Part shown: one piece after another, positions 52,863 to 61,621 of the stretch
Numbering within the stretch: position 1 is the stretch's first letter
Layout: every line of letters starts with the position of its first letter
Source: Dictyobacter formicarum
GTDB taxonomy: Bacteria > Chloroflexota > Ktedonobacteria > Ktedonobacterales > Ktedonobacteraceae
Length of the DNA stretch: 64,000 nt
NCBI RefSeq assembly: GCF_016587435.1
Contig: NZ_BNJJ01000013.1
Location: 1-64,000, forward strand
Direction of reading: 5' to 3'
The notes under the pieces: generated by a model
The model's input: only the letters and a program-made list of their open reading frames with translations
The model's database searches: none
Told to the model about the DNA's origin: nothing
Translations under genes and position numbers: made by a program

Positions 52863-55535
52863 CTAAGCGCGAATCTCTTCGAGCATTGACAGGTTGATGA
52901 ACAGATCGCAGCTCTGGCGCAGGGTAGCGGACATCGCCTCATCAAAGGCTGCTACCTCTACACGTACGCCGTGGTCAGAACAATAGTCTAGCATTGGCAT
53001 AAAGTCACTATCACCGCTAACCAGCACGATGCAGTCCACAGCTCCTCCGTCAACCAGGCGTACCACATCCATACACAGATCCAGGTCCAGGTCGGCTTTT
53101 TTGGCTCCGCTGGAGAAGGTTTTGTAGTTCTTGGTTGTGATGCGATAGCCAAGTCCTTTTACGGCCTGCAGGAACATCTGCTCGTCGCCGGGTTGTGGAC
53201 TGGTCGGGCAGTAGGCATGGGCACGAACCAGGCGGCGATTGCCACGCAGGAAGTCGAGCAGCTTGCCGAAGTCTACTCCAATGCGCAGGGTGCGGGCGGA
53301 GTAGAGCAGGTTAGCAACATCCACAAACACACCGACGCGCTCCGTCGATGGGAACGGTGGCAGAGTTACTGAAACGTTGGTCGGCGCCTGGCTGATGCGG
53401 CGGAACTCCGCTACCATGCGGTCCGTCTGCGTCTGAAGGGCCTGCGCAACCACGTTAGCAAATTGTGTCATAGCGGCCGTTGATAGACCTCCGTCTGACG
53501 AGCGCGCTGATGGATAAAGCGATGGGGTTGGAGTTGGACGGCTCTCCGCACGGGTATTACGGCCATCGCGTGTCAAGACGCTGCCGCGGGCAGGAGAGGG
53601 CTCCGGTCCCATAAATGGTCCAGTCACATCATTTCCTTGATTCATCTGGTTTACGGTGTGGCCAGAAATGATTGAGTATATATTGTTGTTGCCTTCAACG
53701 GATGCAGCTGGTGTGCGCGTTAATGGCGCGGGCATGGGCGCAGGTGTCGGCGTGGGAGCTGGAGGTGTATTTGATTCTCCAGTGCCGTGGTCGTGGCGCT
53801 GGCTGGCATGCGAGGCCGCGTTGCTCGAGCCAGAACGATGGCGACGGCGACGGCGGGAACTGGCTTTCTGCAGTTCCGAGTACTCCAATGGCGGCAGATC
53901 CTCTGGCGCAATCTCTTCTTTGTTGACGTTGACCTGCTCCGCGGCTGGCGTGGATGTCTCTGCAGCAGACTCATGGGAGGCTGACTGCTCTTTCTGGCTA
54001 TGACGCCGACGTCCATGCTGCTCGGTTGGCTGGGTCGCTGTGCTGCTCTCGGTTTCCTGAGCGCCACCATTATTGTTGGCGTGCTTCTTGTTGTTCGCGG
54101 CCTGGGGCTCGGGAGTAGACGCTGTGCTGGCTGGCTGTTCCTGGTTGGCCTTAGCCTCTTCCACACGCTGCAACTTCTCTTCAGCTTTACGCTGAGCAGC
54201 GGTATGCGTAGTATGTACGGTTCCCGTTGAGCGCGCAGGCGTGTGGATGGTTCCACTGGCTACGCTGCTGGCTGGCCGATCGAAACGATAGCGGCGAGCA
54301 GGGCGGGGCGTAGCCGCCTCCGGGGCAGCTTCGGTTGGTGTCTCTGCTTTGGCTGCACTGGCTGTATTCTCTTCAGCAGCGGGCTGTTGCACTTCTTCTC
54401 GTGTATGGCGTCCAAATGAGCCGTGGCGCGGTAAGCGCAGGCGCGAGGCGGGACGCAGCAATGGGGAAACAGGTCGTGTCACAGGCTTTGGCTCTTCTTC
54501 ACTCGCTACAACTGCAGGTTTCTCTTCAGAGGCAGCCATCTGCTCTTCATTATTGGCAACGGGGGACTCTGCTTGTGAAGCGTCCGCAGTTTTTCCTTCG
54601 GTAGTTGAGGGCTCGGTTGACTCGCTCAATTCAGGTTGTACCCGCTCCTCTGGATTGGTAAAATCAGCGGCCGCTGTCGTCAATCGCGTCAGGGCCTCTA
54701 CCTGAGTGTCACGCAAGGTAGCTTGCAACGCTGCTTCAGCCTGTCTGAACTCAGCGATAAAATCAGTAAATGGCCGTACCTCTTCAGCCTTGGCATCAAT
54801 GAGGTCAGATCCTTCTACATAGGGAAAGGTGGTATCTGGAACAGGAAGTTCCTCGTTGCTTGAGCTTTCCTCGGGCGCAACGCTGCTTTCTTCTGCCACA
54901 ACCACACCCTCTGGAAGGGTTTCTTGCTCTAGCCGGGTTATTTCTTCCTGCGCTTCAGGGGTTTCAGTTCTAGTTTCCTCGGGCGCGGCGGGGGCGCTCT
55001 CGGCTGGAGCCTCTGGCTCTGTAGCAGCAGGCTCTGTTACTTCCTGGCCGGCAGGTTGTTCCTCATGGGTAGATGAGGGAGCAGTGTTTTCTGCTTCCGG
55101 CTGCCCATCAGTGGTACTGACTGGCTCTTCACTTGATGGTACATCTATAGCAGATGGCTGCTCCTCTTGTGCCTCATCTGCGGACTCGGAATGAGCCTCG
55201 CTTGAGGACTCTGGCTGCTCCTCTGCTGATGAAGGTGTTTCAAAACTATTGGTGGTCTCCTCACTGGACTCAGAAGCGGAGGAAACTTCGTTTGATTCTG
55301 GTGCGTCAGCAGAAACGGCTTCGGTCTCTGTTGACGTCTCTTGCTCGGACGCTGAATCAACCGCCGCCACTGATGTTGCTTCCTCCTGCGTCTCAGCAGA
55401 AGTCGTCTGCTCTTCAGAAGATGCGGTTTCTGATGCAGCGGAGTTAGCCGTCGTTTCGGTTTCGGGGGCAGACGGATATTTCACGACGGATGCATCAGCG
55501 TCGCTATGCTCATGATGCGTATGTTGCGTTGTCAC
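52863..55535 (-). CDS. Large disordered protein with C-terminal NYN (PIN-like) nuclease domain
   Basis: 890 residues, GTG 55535 with GGAGATC upstream. Residues 1-~640 are low-complexity, dominated by Glu, Ser, Ala, Thr and Pro, turning basic near ~570 (SSRRRRRHRSGSS). A helix (AMTQFANVVAQALQTQTDRMVAEF) leads to a LabA/DUF88-type NYN domain from ~730: RVGVFVDVANLLYSARTL (first Asp), KKADLDLDLCMDVVRL, VLVSGDSDFMPMLDYCSDHG. The conserved Asp residues fit metal-dependent RNase activity. The long acidic region plus an Arg-rich patch resembles RNA-granule scaffolds, but that is inference. Confidence 0.82.
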   Translation of the reverse strand: MTTQHTHHEHSDADASVVKYPSAPETETTANSAASETASSEEQTTSAETQEEATSVAAVDSASEQETSTETEAVSADAPESNEVSSASESSEETTNSFETPSSAEEQPESSSEAHSESADEAQEEQPSAIDVPSSEEPVSTTDGQPEAENTAPSSTHEEQPAGQEVTEPAATEPEAPAESAPAAPEETRTETPEAQEEITRLEQETLPEGVVVAEESSVAPEESSSNEELPVPDTTFPYVEGSDLIDAKAEEVRPFTDFIAEFRQAEAALQATLRDTQVEALTRLTTAAADFTNPEERVQPELSESTEPSTTEGKTADASQAESPVANNEEQMAASEEKPAVVASEEEPKPVTRPVSPLLRPASRLRLPRHGSFGRHTREEVQQPAAEENTASAAKAETPTEAAPEAATPRPARRYRFDRPASSVASGTIHTPARSTGTVHTTHTAAQRKAEEKLQRVEEAKANQEQPASTASTPEPQAANNKKHANNNGGAQETESSTATQPTEQHGRRRHSQKEQSASHESAAETSTPAAEQVNVNKEEIAPEDLPPLEYSELQKASSRRRRRHRSGSSNAASHASQRHDHGTGESNTPPAPTPTPAPMPAPLTRTPAASVEGNNNIYSIISGHTVNQMNQGNDVTGPFMGPEPSPARGSVLTRDGRNTRAESRPTPTPSLYPSARSSDGGLSTAAMTQFANVVAQALQTQTDRMVAEFRRISQAPTNVSVTLPPFPSTERVGVFVDVANLLYSARTLRIGVDFGKLLDFLRGNRRLVRAHAYCPTSPQPGDEQMFLQAVKGLGYRITTKNYKTFSSGAKKADLDLDLCMDVVRLVDGGAVDCIVLVSGDSDFMPMLDYCSDHGVRVEVAAFDEAMSATLRQSCDLFINLSMLEEIRA

Positions 55536-55797
55536 TAAGATCTCCAGTCTCAGTCGTTACGAACCGGAGCGCAGGTTACTTCCGTAGAATACTATCGACT
55601 GAAGACAGTTGGGGCGTACATGCTTTTTCAAACCTTTACCAACTTGATGCCGATGCGCTTTTCTTATGGGCGGTACAACAAGAGATCTGTCCTGGCGAAT
55701 TTTAACAATTCCGCCCCATCGTTATCCTCGGCTGTCTTTTCACTCTGCGCTCTTCTACACAATCCCGGTTCAGTCTTGTCTTTGTCAATGCCGTTGC

Positions 55798-56539
55798 TTA
55801 TGAATCTTGCTGCACGCCACCAGTGAACGGCGGAAGTCTGATGGGCACAGGACGAACGTCGGAAAGCTGTACCTCGCTCGTCGTAACTGTCGTTGGCACA
55901 TAACGATTGTCCATACTGGCAGTTTGTCGTCGATTATATCTTTGGTCACACGCTTCTAGTGGTTGACGTGTACTACGCCAGAAGGCGATAATGCATTCCA
56001 CTGCGGTCACATTGGAAAGGACCACCAGTATGGCAAGTGCCCAGACACACGTGTTCGATAAAAGTCCAATAGCCAGTAAGATGACATATTTTGGGCGAGC
56101 CAGTAAATCCCTTTTTCCACTCTATTCCCAACCCCTCAGCGCGAACTTTGGTATTGCTAACCGTGAGAGAGCCAATAATAGCTATGTAAATGAAAACCAT
56201 CATTCAGGTTTGCTCATGCGGAGCAGGCCAAAGTGTATCTCGACGGCCTGGATGCTGCAACGCATATATTTGAGCGGCCTGAACACGATAGTACTCTTTG
56301 AGTAACGGTCAAGCATCTAATCGACAATGCGCCAAAGGTTGTGGTAGTGTTACGGCTACAAGCCAACGCTCCACCGAATATGTCAAAAACGCCTGCAAAC
56401 AGTATCAGCGGTCCTCCTCGCACATGTGCTGCTGGGCGCCGGCCAGCGCTGTAATAATACATAACAGCAGTCCTACGCCAGTCAACATGCTGGGAGTTAC
56501 ATCAAAGCGAGCCAGTAGCTGTATGATCCATGCGGCCAT
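55798..56539 (-). pseudogene. Decayed CDP-alcohol phosphatidyltransferase gene
   Basis: No single frame is open, but pieces in successive frames read in order as one membrane enzyme: LLARFDVTPSMLTGVGLLL from 56539, then GGPLILFAGVFDIFGGALA, then LDRYSKSTIVF, then FIYIAIIGSLTVSNTKVRAE with GLGIEWKKG, then LAIGLLSNTCVWALAILVVL and SNVTAVECIIAFWRS to 55798. This matches the CDP-OH-P transferase pattern, where the catalytic D-x2-D-G-x2-A-R...G-x3-D-x3-D motif is here FDIFGGALACS followed by a frameshifted DRYS. At least four frameshifts; two stop codons lie in frame just upstream at 56551-56557. The active-site motif itself is damaged. Confidence 0.72.
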
Positions 56540-56792
56540 TTGTCTGGCTCGCTACTATACATGTCTGCTAAACATACTCCTATTGTACCACATTTAGACG
56601 GGGTGGTACTAGTAGTTTGTCGCTATAGATTTGCAAAGCTCTACAATGATCATGTATTCTTGGGCAGAAACCTTTTTGCCATAAAAGCTGCATACACGTT
56701 TCTTGCTTCAATGAAGGGGGACGCGCCCTCGAGGGGCGCATCTACGAGTTTCTCGTTACCGGGGCTTGAGAAAGCACCCGTGATGGGCGCAC
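56540..56792. repeat. Spacer with two GTAGGTTCGG-family hairpins (minus strand)
   Basis: Minus-strand copies at 56716-56746 (stem built on TGCGCC/GGGCGCG) and 56769-56798 (GTGCGCCC/CGGGTGC). The second overlaps the stop of the PHP gene. The remainder holds no gene. Confidence 0.6.
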
Positions 56793-57614
56793 CTACGCGA
56801 TGGCTGGACGGCGGGCCTCACGCTGTTCTTTGTTCATCAGATAGCGTACCCAGTGGTAGTAAGCTTGCATGTCCCACATTTTGCCGCCAGGAGCGCTGGC
56901 GTTTTGTTCAATGGCAGCGCGGATCTCTGATGCTGTCTTACCATTAAACCAGGTGACGCCGCTGCCAATGGCGCTCAGGGTGTGTGCGTCACTGTTGCCC
57001 AGCTCGGGTAAGCCGTAGACTTCTCGATTGGTGCCCATGGCGATGTAGTTAGCATAGATACCACAGAAGCTGGCGTTCCAGGTTTCTACTCCATCAAACC
57101 AGACGTCTTTGGAGGCATGAATCTGGTCCATGACGCTGCGCTGGCAGCTATGGCGGAAGAAACGGTGTAGCGGATGCGCAACTACGGCCAGACCTCCCTG
57201 CTCGTGAATCAAATCGATGCTGCGCTCCATGCTTAAACCGTCAGGAATTCTTTTCTCGATGAAGAGAGCTAGAAGATGACCCTGGGTGGTTGTCACTTCT
57301 TCGCCTACAACGAAATCAAAACGGTAGGAGCCTTTGGACCAGAGGTCCCGGGCCCTCAATGAGCCCTCAATAACATCATGATCGGTAATAGCAATCACAT
57401 CCAGGTTAGTGTTATTTTGCACATGCTCAAGAATTTCTTCGATCGTAGCACAACCATCGCTATAAGTACTATGCATATGCAAATCTGCCTTGCCATGTTT
57501 GCCTGCGTACTGCGCCTGCTCACGCGTCATTTTTCGACGCTTCTTGAGCATCGCTGTACCGTGGCTTACATTCTCAAGAACTTGCTTCCCTTGATCGCGT
57601 TTGCTTGTTAACAT
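56793..57614 (-). CDS. PHP-domain phosphoesterase
   Basis: 273 residues; ATG 57614 follows AAAAGGAAAG. ADLHMHSTYSDGCATIEE, VIAITDHDVIEG, VVGEEVTTTQGHLLAL, VVAHPLHRF and GNSDAHTLSAIG supply the metal-binding His/Asp/Glu set of the PHP superfamily. Members include histidinol phosphatases, 5'-3' nucleases (YciV/RnaAM) and polymerase proofreading domains; the short TrpH/YciV-like layout fits best. A basic N-terminus of ~40 residues precedes the domain. Confidence 0.87.
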   Translation of the reverse strand: MLTSKRDQGKQVLENVSHGTAMLKKRRKMTREQAQYAGKHGKADLHMHSTYSDGCATIEEILEHVQNNTNLDVIAITDHDVIEGSLRARDLWSKGSYRFDFVVGEEVTTTQGHLLALFIEKRIPDGLSMERSIDLIHEQGGLAVVAHPLHRFFRHSCQRSVMDQIHASKDVWFDGVETWNASFCGIYANYIAMGTNREVYGLPELGNSDAHTLSAIGSGVTWFNGKTASEIRAAIEQNASAPGGKMWDMQAYYHWVRYLMNKEQREARRPAIA

Positions 57615-57973
57615 GTCTTTCCTTTTCTGCTTCGGCCTGTGTTTGGCTAAGTACTCTTATGTACACATCCCCTCACCTGATATCATGGGCGGTATTCTTT
57701 ATCTTGTCATCAGAACCAGACATTCGCTCATCCGTTCTGCCTATGCCTTGCAGCACTTGGGTCTACAGGCCTACCCCCCTCGTTCAGGTTCCACTTCCAC
57801 ACTACCATAGGTACATTAAACTTTCGAATTAAAATTATGTAATTTTTTGTTAAATTTGTGTTTACTGACTGCATAGCGCAACGGCTATATACAATTGTAG
57901 GTTAAAGAGGCGGACTAGTTGATATTGAGAGTATGCGAAGCTTTCGTCTTGAAGGTTACATCCATGATCATGC
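57615..57973. other. Intergenic region
   Basis: About 360 bases between the ArsR-type gene and the PHP gene, both minus. AT-rich toward the left end. No RNA, repeat or credible gene seen. Confidence 0.45.
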
Positions 57974-58318
57974 CTACTCTTCCGATCCTGTATCGGCCTC
58001 AATAAGCGCGGCACCAGTTGGTAGCGGCTCAGTCAGGATATGTGGATCAATGAGCCCCTCTAAGCGCTGAAGGCAGAGCTGAAAACGCTGGTGGTTTAAA
58101 GAACAGTAAACCTGTCGGCCAACCCGCCGGGTCTGGATCAGCTTGGCGCGGCGCAATTTACGCAGGTGCCAGGAAACAAGCGGCTGACTGATGTTCAGCC
58201 GCTCGGTCAGATCTGTCACAGTAACTTCATGATTATGTGCCAGATGATAAATGATGGTTAAACGAGCTACGCCCGCCAACGCTTTCAAGATCCTTTTGAG
58301 GTCACGCCAGTTGTCCAT
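57974..58318 (-). CDS. ArsR-family transcriptional regulator
   Basis: 114 residues. A winged helix reads LKALAGVARLTIIYHLAHNHEVTV, then TDLTERLNISQPLVSWHLRKL (recognition helix) and RRVGRQVYCSLN (wing). No CxC metal motif of the classical metal sensors is present, so the signal is unknown. Single gene, next to tRNA-Lys. Confidence 0.85.
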   Translation of the reverse strand: MDNWRDLKRILKALAGVARLTIIYHLAHNHEVTVTDLTERLNISQPLVSWHLRKLRRAKLIQTRRVGRQVYCSLNHQRFQLCLQRLEGLIDPHILTEPLPTGAALIEADTGSEE

Positions 58319-58496
58319 GGGCGTTTAATTTCCCCAGTTTCTTGAATATTTACAGACAGTATTTTGTCTGACTAGGTACCCCTCGATGAAGCTCTAAGGC
58401 CGTTTCGATAGAGGTTACACAATGCATAAAACTGTATTTATATTTTATGTTTCATTCCATACTATGTCAAGATGATGAGAAAAATGGGTCAAAAAA

Positions 58497-58520
58497 AAGC
58501 TTCCCAGTACTAGGAAGCTT
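58497..58520 (-). terminator. Terminator after tRNA-Lys
   Basis: On the minus strand, AAGCTTCC and GGAAGCTT form a stem followed by eight T (complement of 58491-58498). Confidence 0.75.
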
Positions 58521-58526
58521 ATCTTA

Positions 58527-58598
58527 TGGGTGACCAGGGACTCGAACCCTGAACCTAGCGATTAAGAGTCGCTTGCTCTACCATTGAGCTAGTCACCC
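58527..58598 (-). tRNA. tRNA-Lys (anticodon CTT)
   Basis: 72 nucleotides folding as a cloverleaf on the minus strand: acceptor GGGTGAC/GTCACCC, D stem GCTC/GAGC with AATGGTA loop, anticodon stem AGCGA/TCGCT with loop CTCTTAA (anticodon CTT), variable AGGTT, T stem CAGGG/CCCTG with loop TTCGAGT, discriminator A. CCA is not encoded. It is followed by its own terminator. Confidence 0.96.
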
Positions 58599-58702
58599 GC
58601 GCCATTCCGCGTGGCAACATGATAATAGCATACTGTCCGGTTAGCGTCAAGGGGGAAAAGCATCCATTTTGTTCAATGTTATCACATCGACGTGCCCGGC
58701 TC

Positions 58703-59692
58703 CTACTGTATGCGGAAGTTGCGCCGATAAGCGGTGGGGGTGAGGTGAAAGGTTGAACGAAATACACGCGCCAGTTGAGCACTATCCCGAAATCCTACCT
58801 GGTGGGCAATATTGGTGGTGGAGAGTACGGTGGTGCGCAGCAAGGTCTGTACCCTCTCCAGTCGCAGTTGCTTGATATAGGCGGCCGGTGACATGCCAAC
58901 TTCATGGGAGAAAATTTCGCTGAAACGGCTGGGCGATAAAAACATTCTGGCCGCTAGCTGCGGGACATTGAGTGGCTCGTGGTAGTTCTCTTCACAAAAA
59001 CGGAGGATGCCTGCCAGACCCATCTTCTGCTGCGTATCGGTCTGGGCTATGGCCTGTGGTGCGCAGCCCTTCACCTCCGCTTGCTCGTTTTGCCAGCGCG
59101 CCAGGTGAATTAACATGCGAAAAAACTGGCTGCGCGTGAGTACGACGGCGTCCGGTGTGAGCGTTATATACTCGCTGTGAATTTCTGCAATCTTTTGCTC
59201 GATCTCAGCTTGTTTTTCTGGCGATAAATGCAGATGATGGTCGATCGCTTCTTCACGTACCTCTGGCTGCTTGAGCTGTTCAGGGACGATAAAGAGCCGC
59301 CAGAAGCCTGACAGTGAGTGGAGCGCCAGTAATTCATCGGCCCGAAATACTTCAGGCTGAAAATAAAAGGCATCAATAACTAGCTGACAGTAATTGCGAT
59401 AAGCATGCACGGTTCCAGGGGAGAGCACATAGACGTTGCCACGGGTAATAGCATAAGGATGATCGTTGATCAGGTGCACGCCACTGCCAGAGCGTACGAT
59501 ATAAAAGGCATAAAAGTCTTCATGCTTATGCAGACCGGTGTCGTTGCCTTGCTCGAAGAACTCCTGTCGTATCCCCAGCGGCAGCCGTGGATGCGTTAAG
59601 ATATCAGTAAAGAAGCAGCGCTGTAACTCTGGCCGGGCATTAGAGAAAAATCGGTATTCATATCGATAATGCAATTGCTCGTATACTGGCAT
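58703..59692 (-). CDS. AraC-family transcriptional regulator with cupin sensor
   Basis: 329 residues. The N-terminal cupin (GLHKHEDFYAFYIVRSGSG, YAITRGNVYVLSPGTVHAY) is the ligand-binding half. The C-terminal double helix-turn-helix has LNVPQLAARMFLSPSRFSEIFSHEVGMSPAAYIKQLR and TTNIAHQVGFRDSAQLARVFRS. It is divergent from the two PhyH genes with 125 bases between starts, so it very likely regulates them, probably in response to the substrate or a sugar. Confidence 0.88.
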   Translation of the reverse strand: MPVYEQLHYRYEYRFFSNARPELQRCFFTDILTHPRLPLGIRQEFFEQGNDTGLHKHEDFYAFYIVRSGSGVHLINDHPYAITRGNVYVLSPGTVHAYRNYCQLVIDAFYFQPEVFRADELLALHSLSGFWRLFIVPEQLKQPEVREEAIDHHLHLSPEKQAEIEQKIAEIHSEYITLTPDAVVLTRSQFFRMLIHLARWQNEQAEVKGCAPQAIAQTDTQQKMGLAGILRFCEENYHEPLNVPQLAARMFLSPSRFSEIFSHEVGMSPAAYIKQLRLERVQTLLRTTVLSTTNIAHQVGFRDSAQLARVFRSTFHLTPTAYRRNFRIQ

Positions 59693-59817
59693 CGGTCTTG
59701 CTCCTGTTCGGTGAAAATGCCAAAATCTCTCTCCAAATTGACAAGCAAGTCGGGCCTATTTTCCTTACTATTATCACTATAACCGTAGTATACCTTATCC
59801 AATCGAAGGAGAGAGAT

Positions 59818-60630
59818 ATGAGTCAGACAGAAGCAGCTGCCGCCAGCTATATCCCTTTTATTCAGTCGGATGCTCATAGCGATGCCGCAACGCTACGGGC
59901 TCGGATAGATGAGTATGGGTATCTGTTCTTTCGCCATCTTGTGCCGTCAGAGACAGTATTAGGGGTGCGACGCTCGGTGCTGACGGTCATCAAAGAGGCC
60001 GGCTGGCTAGATCCCGATCGTGACATGATGGAGGGCATTGCCCTGCCGGGCATCGAACCCAAAACCGAGGGGCAGCGGGAATATCTGGATGTCTATCGCC
60101 AGGTTTTGCGCTTACCAGACTTCCACAATTTTCCTTGCCATAGTTCATTGATGGCTATCGCTACGAAGTTGCTGGATGGCGAGGTGCTGGTTCATCCACG
60201 CCGCATCGGGCGCATTACCTTTCCCGGTTCAATGAAATATACGACTCCAGCCCATCAGGATTTCTTCTATATCCGTGGCTCGGTTGAGACGTATTCCTGC
60301 TGGACGCCCCTGGGCGCCTGCCCAATTACACTGGGAGGACTGGCCGTGTGGCCCGGTTCGCATCGTCGGGGCTTTATCGAGCACACCGCGAACCATCCAG
60401 GTGCCGTGGGAGGCAAGGGTGTACCGGTTGATGAGTCACAGGCGACCTGGCATACCGATAACTTCGAAATTGGTGATGCGCTCTTCTTCCGCTCCTATAC
60501 CATCCATAAAGCGCTGCCCAATCTAACGCCCGATCACCTGCGCCTCTCTACGGATAATCGCTATCAATTGGATAAAGACGCTATCGATCCATCCGCCTTG
60601 CGTCCCCATTTTGATAGCAGTGGCAAATAA
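59818..60630 (+). CDS. Phytanoyl-CoA dioxygenase-family (PhyH) oxygenase, copy 1
   Basis: 270 residues from ATG 59818 (AAGGAGAGAG upstream; upstream in-frame codons lie in the promoter). YTTPAHQDFFYIRGSVETYSCW provides the HxD iron ligands, FFRSYTIHKALPN the distal His, and LRLSTDNRY the 2-oxoglutarate-binding Arg. PhyH-fold enzymes hydroxylate small molecules with Fe(II), O2 and 2-oxoglutarate. Followed 11 bases later by a second PhyH gene. Confidence 0.86.
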   Translation: MSQTEAAAASYIPFIQSDAHSDAATLRARIDEYGYLFFRHLVPSETVLGVRRSVLTVIKEAGWLDPDRDMMEGIALPGIEPKTEGQREYLDVYRQVLRLPDFHNFPCHSSLMAIATKLLDGEVLVHPRRIGRITFPGSMKYTTPAHQDFFYIRGSVETYSCWTPLGACPITLGGLAVWPGSHRRGFIEHTANHPGAVGGKGVPVDESQATWHTDNFEIGDALFFRSYTIHKALPNLTPDHLRLSTDNRYQLDKDAIDPSALRPHFDSSGK

Positions 60631-60641
60631 AGGAGAGATGT

Positions 60642-61454
60642 ATGACAGCTACGTATTCTCTCAGTGAAGAACAGGTCCGTTTTTATCAGGAGAATGGCTA
60701 TCTTCAGTTACTCAATGTATTGACGGCTGATGAGTTGATGCAGGCCCGCCAGGCCCTGGATGAGGTGCTGGAACAACAGCTAGATGCCCGCCATGATCGC
60801 AGCGAGGATGCCGAGTATCGCAAGATCTTCGTCCAGAAGGTTAATCTATGGCAGGTCAGTGCGGGCATGCGGCGGTATGTCTTTAATACCAGGCTGGCCG
60901 AGATCGCTCGCCAGTTGACACGGGCCAACACCATTCGCCTCTGGCACGACCATGCTTTGATTAAGATGCCCGGCGACTCTAAAGCCTCTAGCTGGCACCA
61001 GGATATTCCATACTGGCCGATGCAAGAGGATGGTGCGCTCTCCTGTTGGATGGCATTAGACGATGTGTATGTGGAAAATGGGTGCATGGCCTTTATACCG
61101 AAGTCGCATAAGCTGGGACGCCTGGAGCCGATCAATTTGAAAGCTCCACAGGATCTTTTCAAGCTGGTACCGGATGAGCAGGCGCGTACTTTGAATCTGG
61201 ACTTCACGCCGCGCTTTCAACCTATGCCCGCTGGCAGTTGTACCTTCCACGATGGGCGCACATTCCACTATGCCGGCCCCAATCAGAGTAGCAAGCCGCG
61301 GCGTGCCATCATTACTATTTATATGCCGGATGAGATTCACTACAATGGTAATCCACACATTGTTACCGATGATCTGCAGCTTACCCCGGGCGCTACCTTG
61401 ATCGGCGAACGCTTCCCGATCCTCGCCCCTAAACCCATGGTCGCAACCGCATGA
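60642..61454 (+). CDS. Phytanoyl-CoA dioxygenase-family (PhyH) oxygenase, copy 2
   Basis: 270 residues, ATG 60642 with AAAGGAGAG upstream. SSWHQDIPYWPMQEDGALSCW gives HxD, DDVYVENGCMAFIPKSHK the core turn, FHDGRTFHYAGPNQS the distal His and PRRAIITIYMPD the Arg. It is not a recent duplicate of copy 1: identity is confined to the motifs, so the pair probably acts on successive or different substrates. Confidence 0.87.
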   Translation: MTATYSLSEEQVRFYQENGYLQLLNVLTADELMQARQALDEVLEQQLDARHDRSEDAEYRKIFVQKVNLWQVSAGMRRYVFNTRLAEIARQLTRANTIRLWHDHALIKMPGDSKASSWHQDIPYWPMQEDGALSCWMALDDVYVENGCMAFIPKSHKLGRLEPINLKAPQDLFKLVPDEQARTLNLDFTPRFQPMPAGSCTFHDGRTFHYAGPNQSSKPRRAIITIYMPDEIHYNGNPHIVTDDLQLTPGATLIGERFPILAPKPMVATA

Positions 61455-61479
61455 TCTTTAACAAATAAAGCGGGGAGGT

Positions 61480-61506
61480 GCAGGAGGGGCGGCGAGCCCC
61501 TCCTGC
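61480..61506 (+). terminator. Terminator of the PhyH operon
   Basis: GCAGGAGGGGC (61480-61490) pairs perfectly with GCCCCTCCTGC (61496-61506), 5-base loop. Confidence 0.6.
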
Positions 61507-61590
61507 CGAGGTGTGGGCGAGCATGCCGGGGGCATGATCAAGTTCCCCACAAAATCCCCTCCCCTTCCTCGCGCTTTTTCGAGTGGTGAG

Positions 61591-61621
61591 GGAGAAAGCG
61601 GCCACGAGGGCCGCTTCTACC
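61591..61621 (-). repeat. Short covarying hairpin repeat, GTAGGTTCGG family
   Basis: Minus strand GTAGAAGCGGCCCTCGTGGC then CGCTTTCTCC. The stem AAGCGGCC/GGCCGCTT is longer than in other copies. Overlaps the stop of the next minus-strand gene. Confidence 0.55.

Noticed and set aside
53656..55515. Several + strand frames of 65-121 codons antisense to the NYN gene
   Set aside because: The skewed composition of the disordered region removes stop codons on the opposite strand. The peptides are Ser/Val/Ala repeats mirroring it, with no ribosome sites.
55973..56462. Short frames 55973-56203 and 56214-56462 as independent small genes
   Set aside because: Read in order they are pieces of one decayed phosphatidyltransferase gene.
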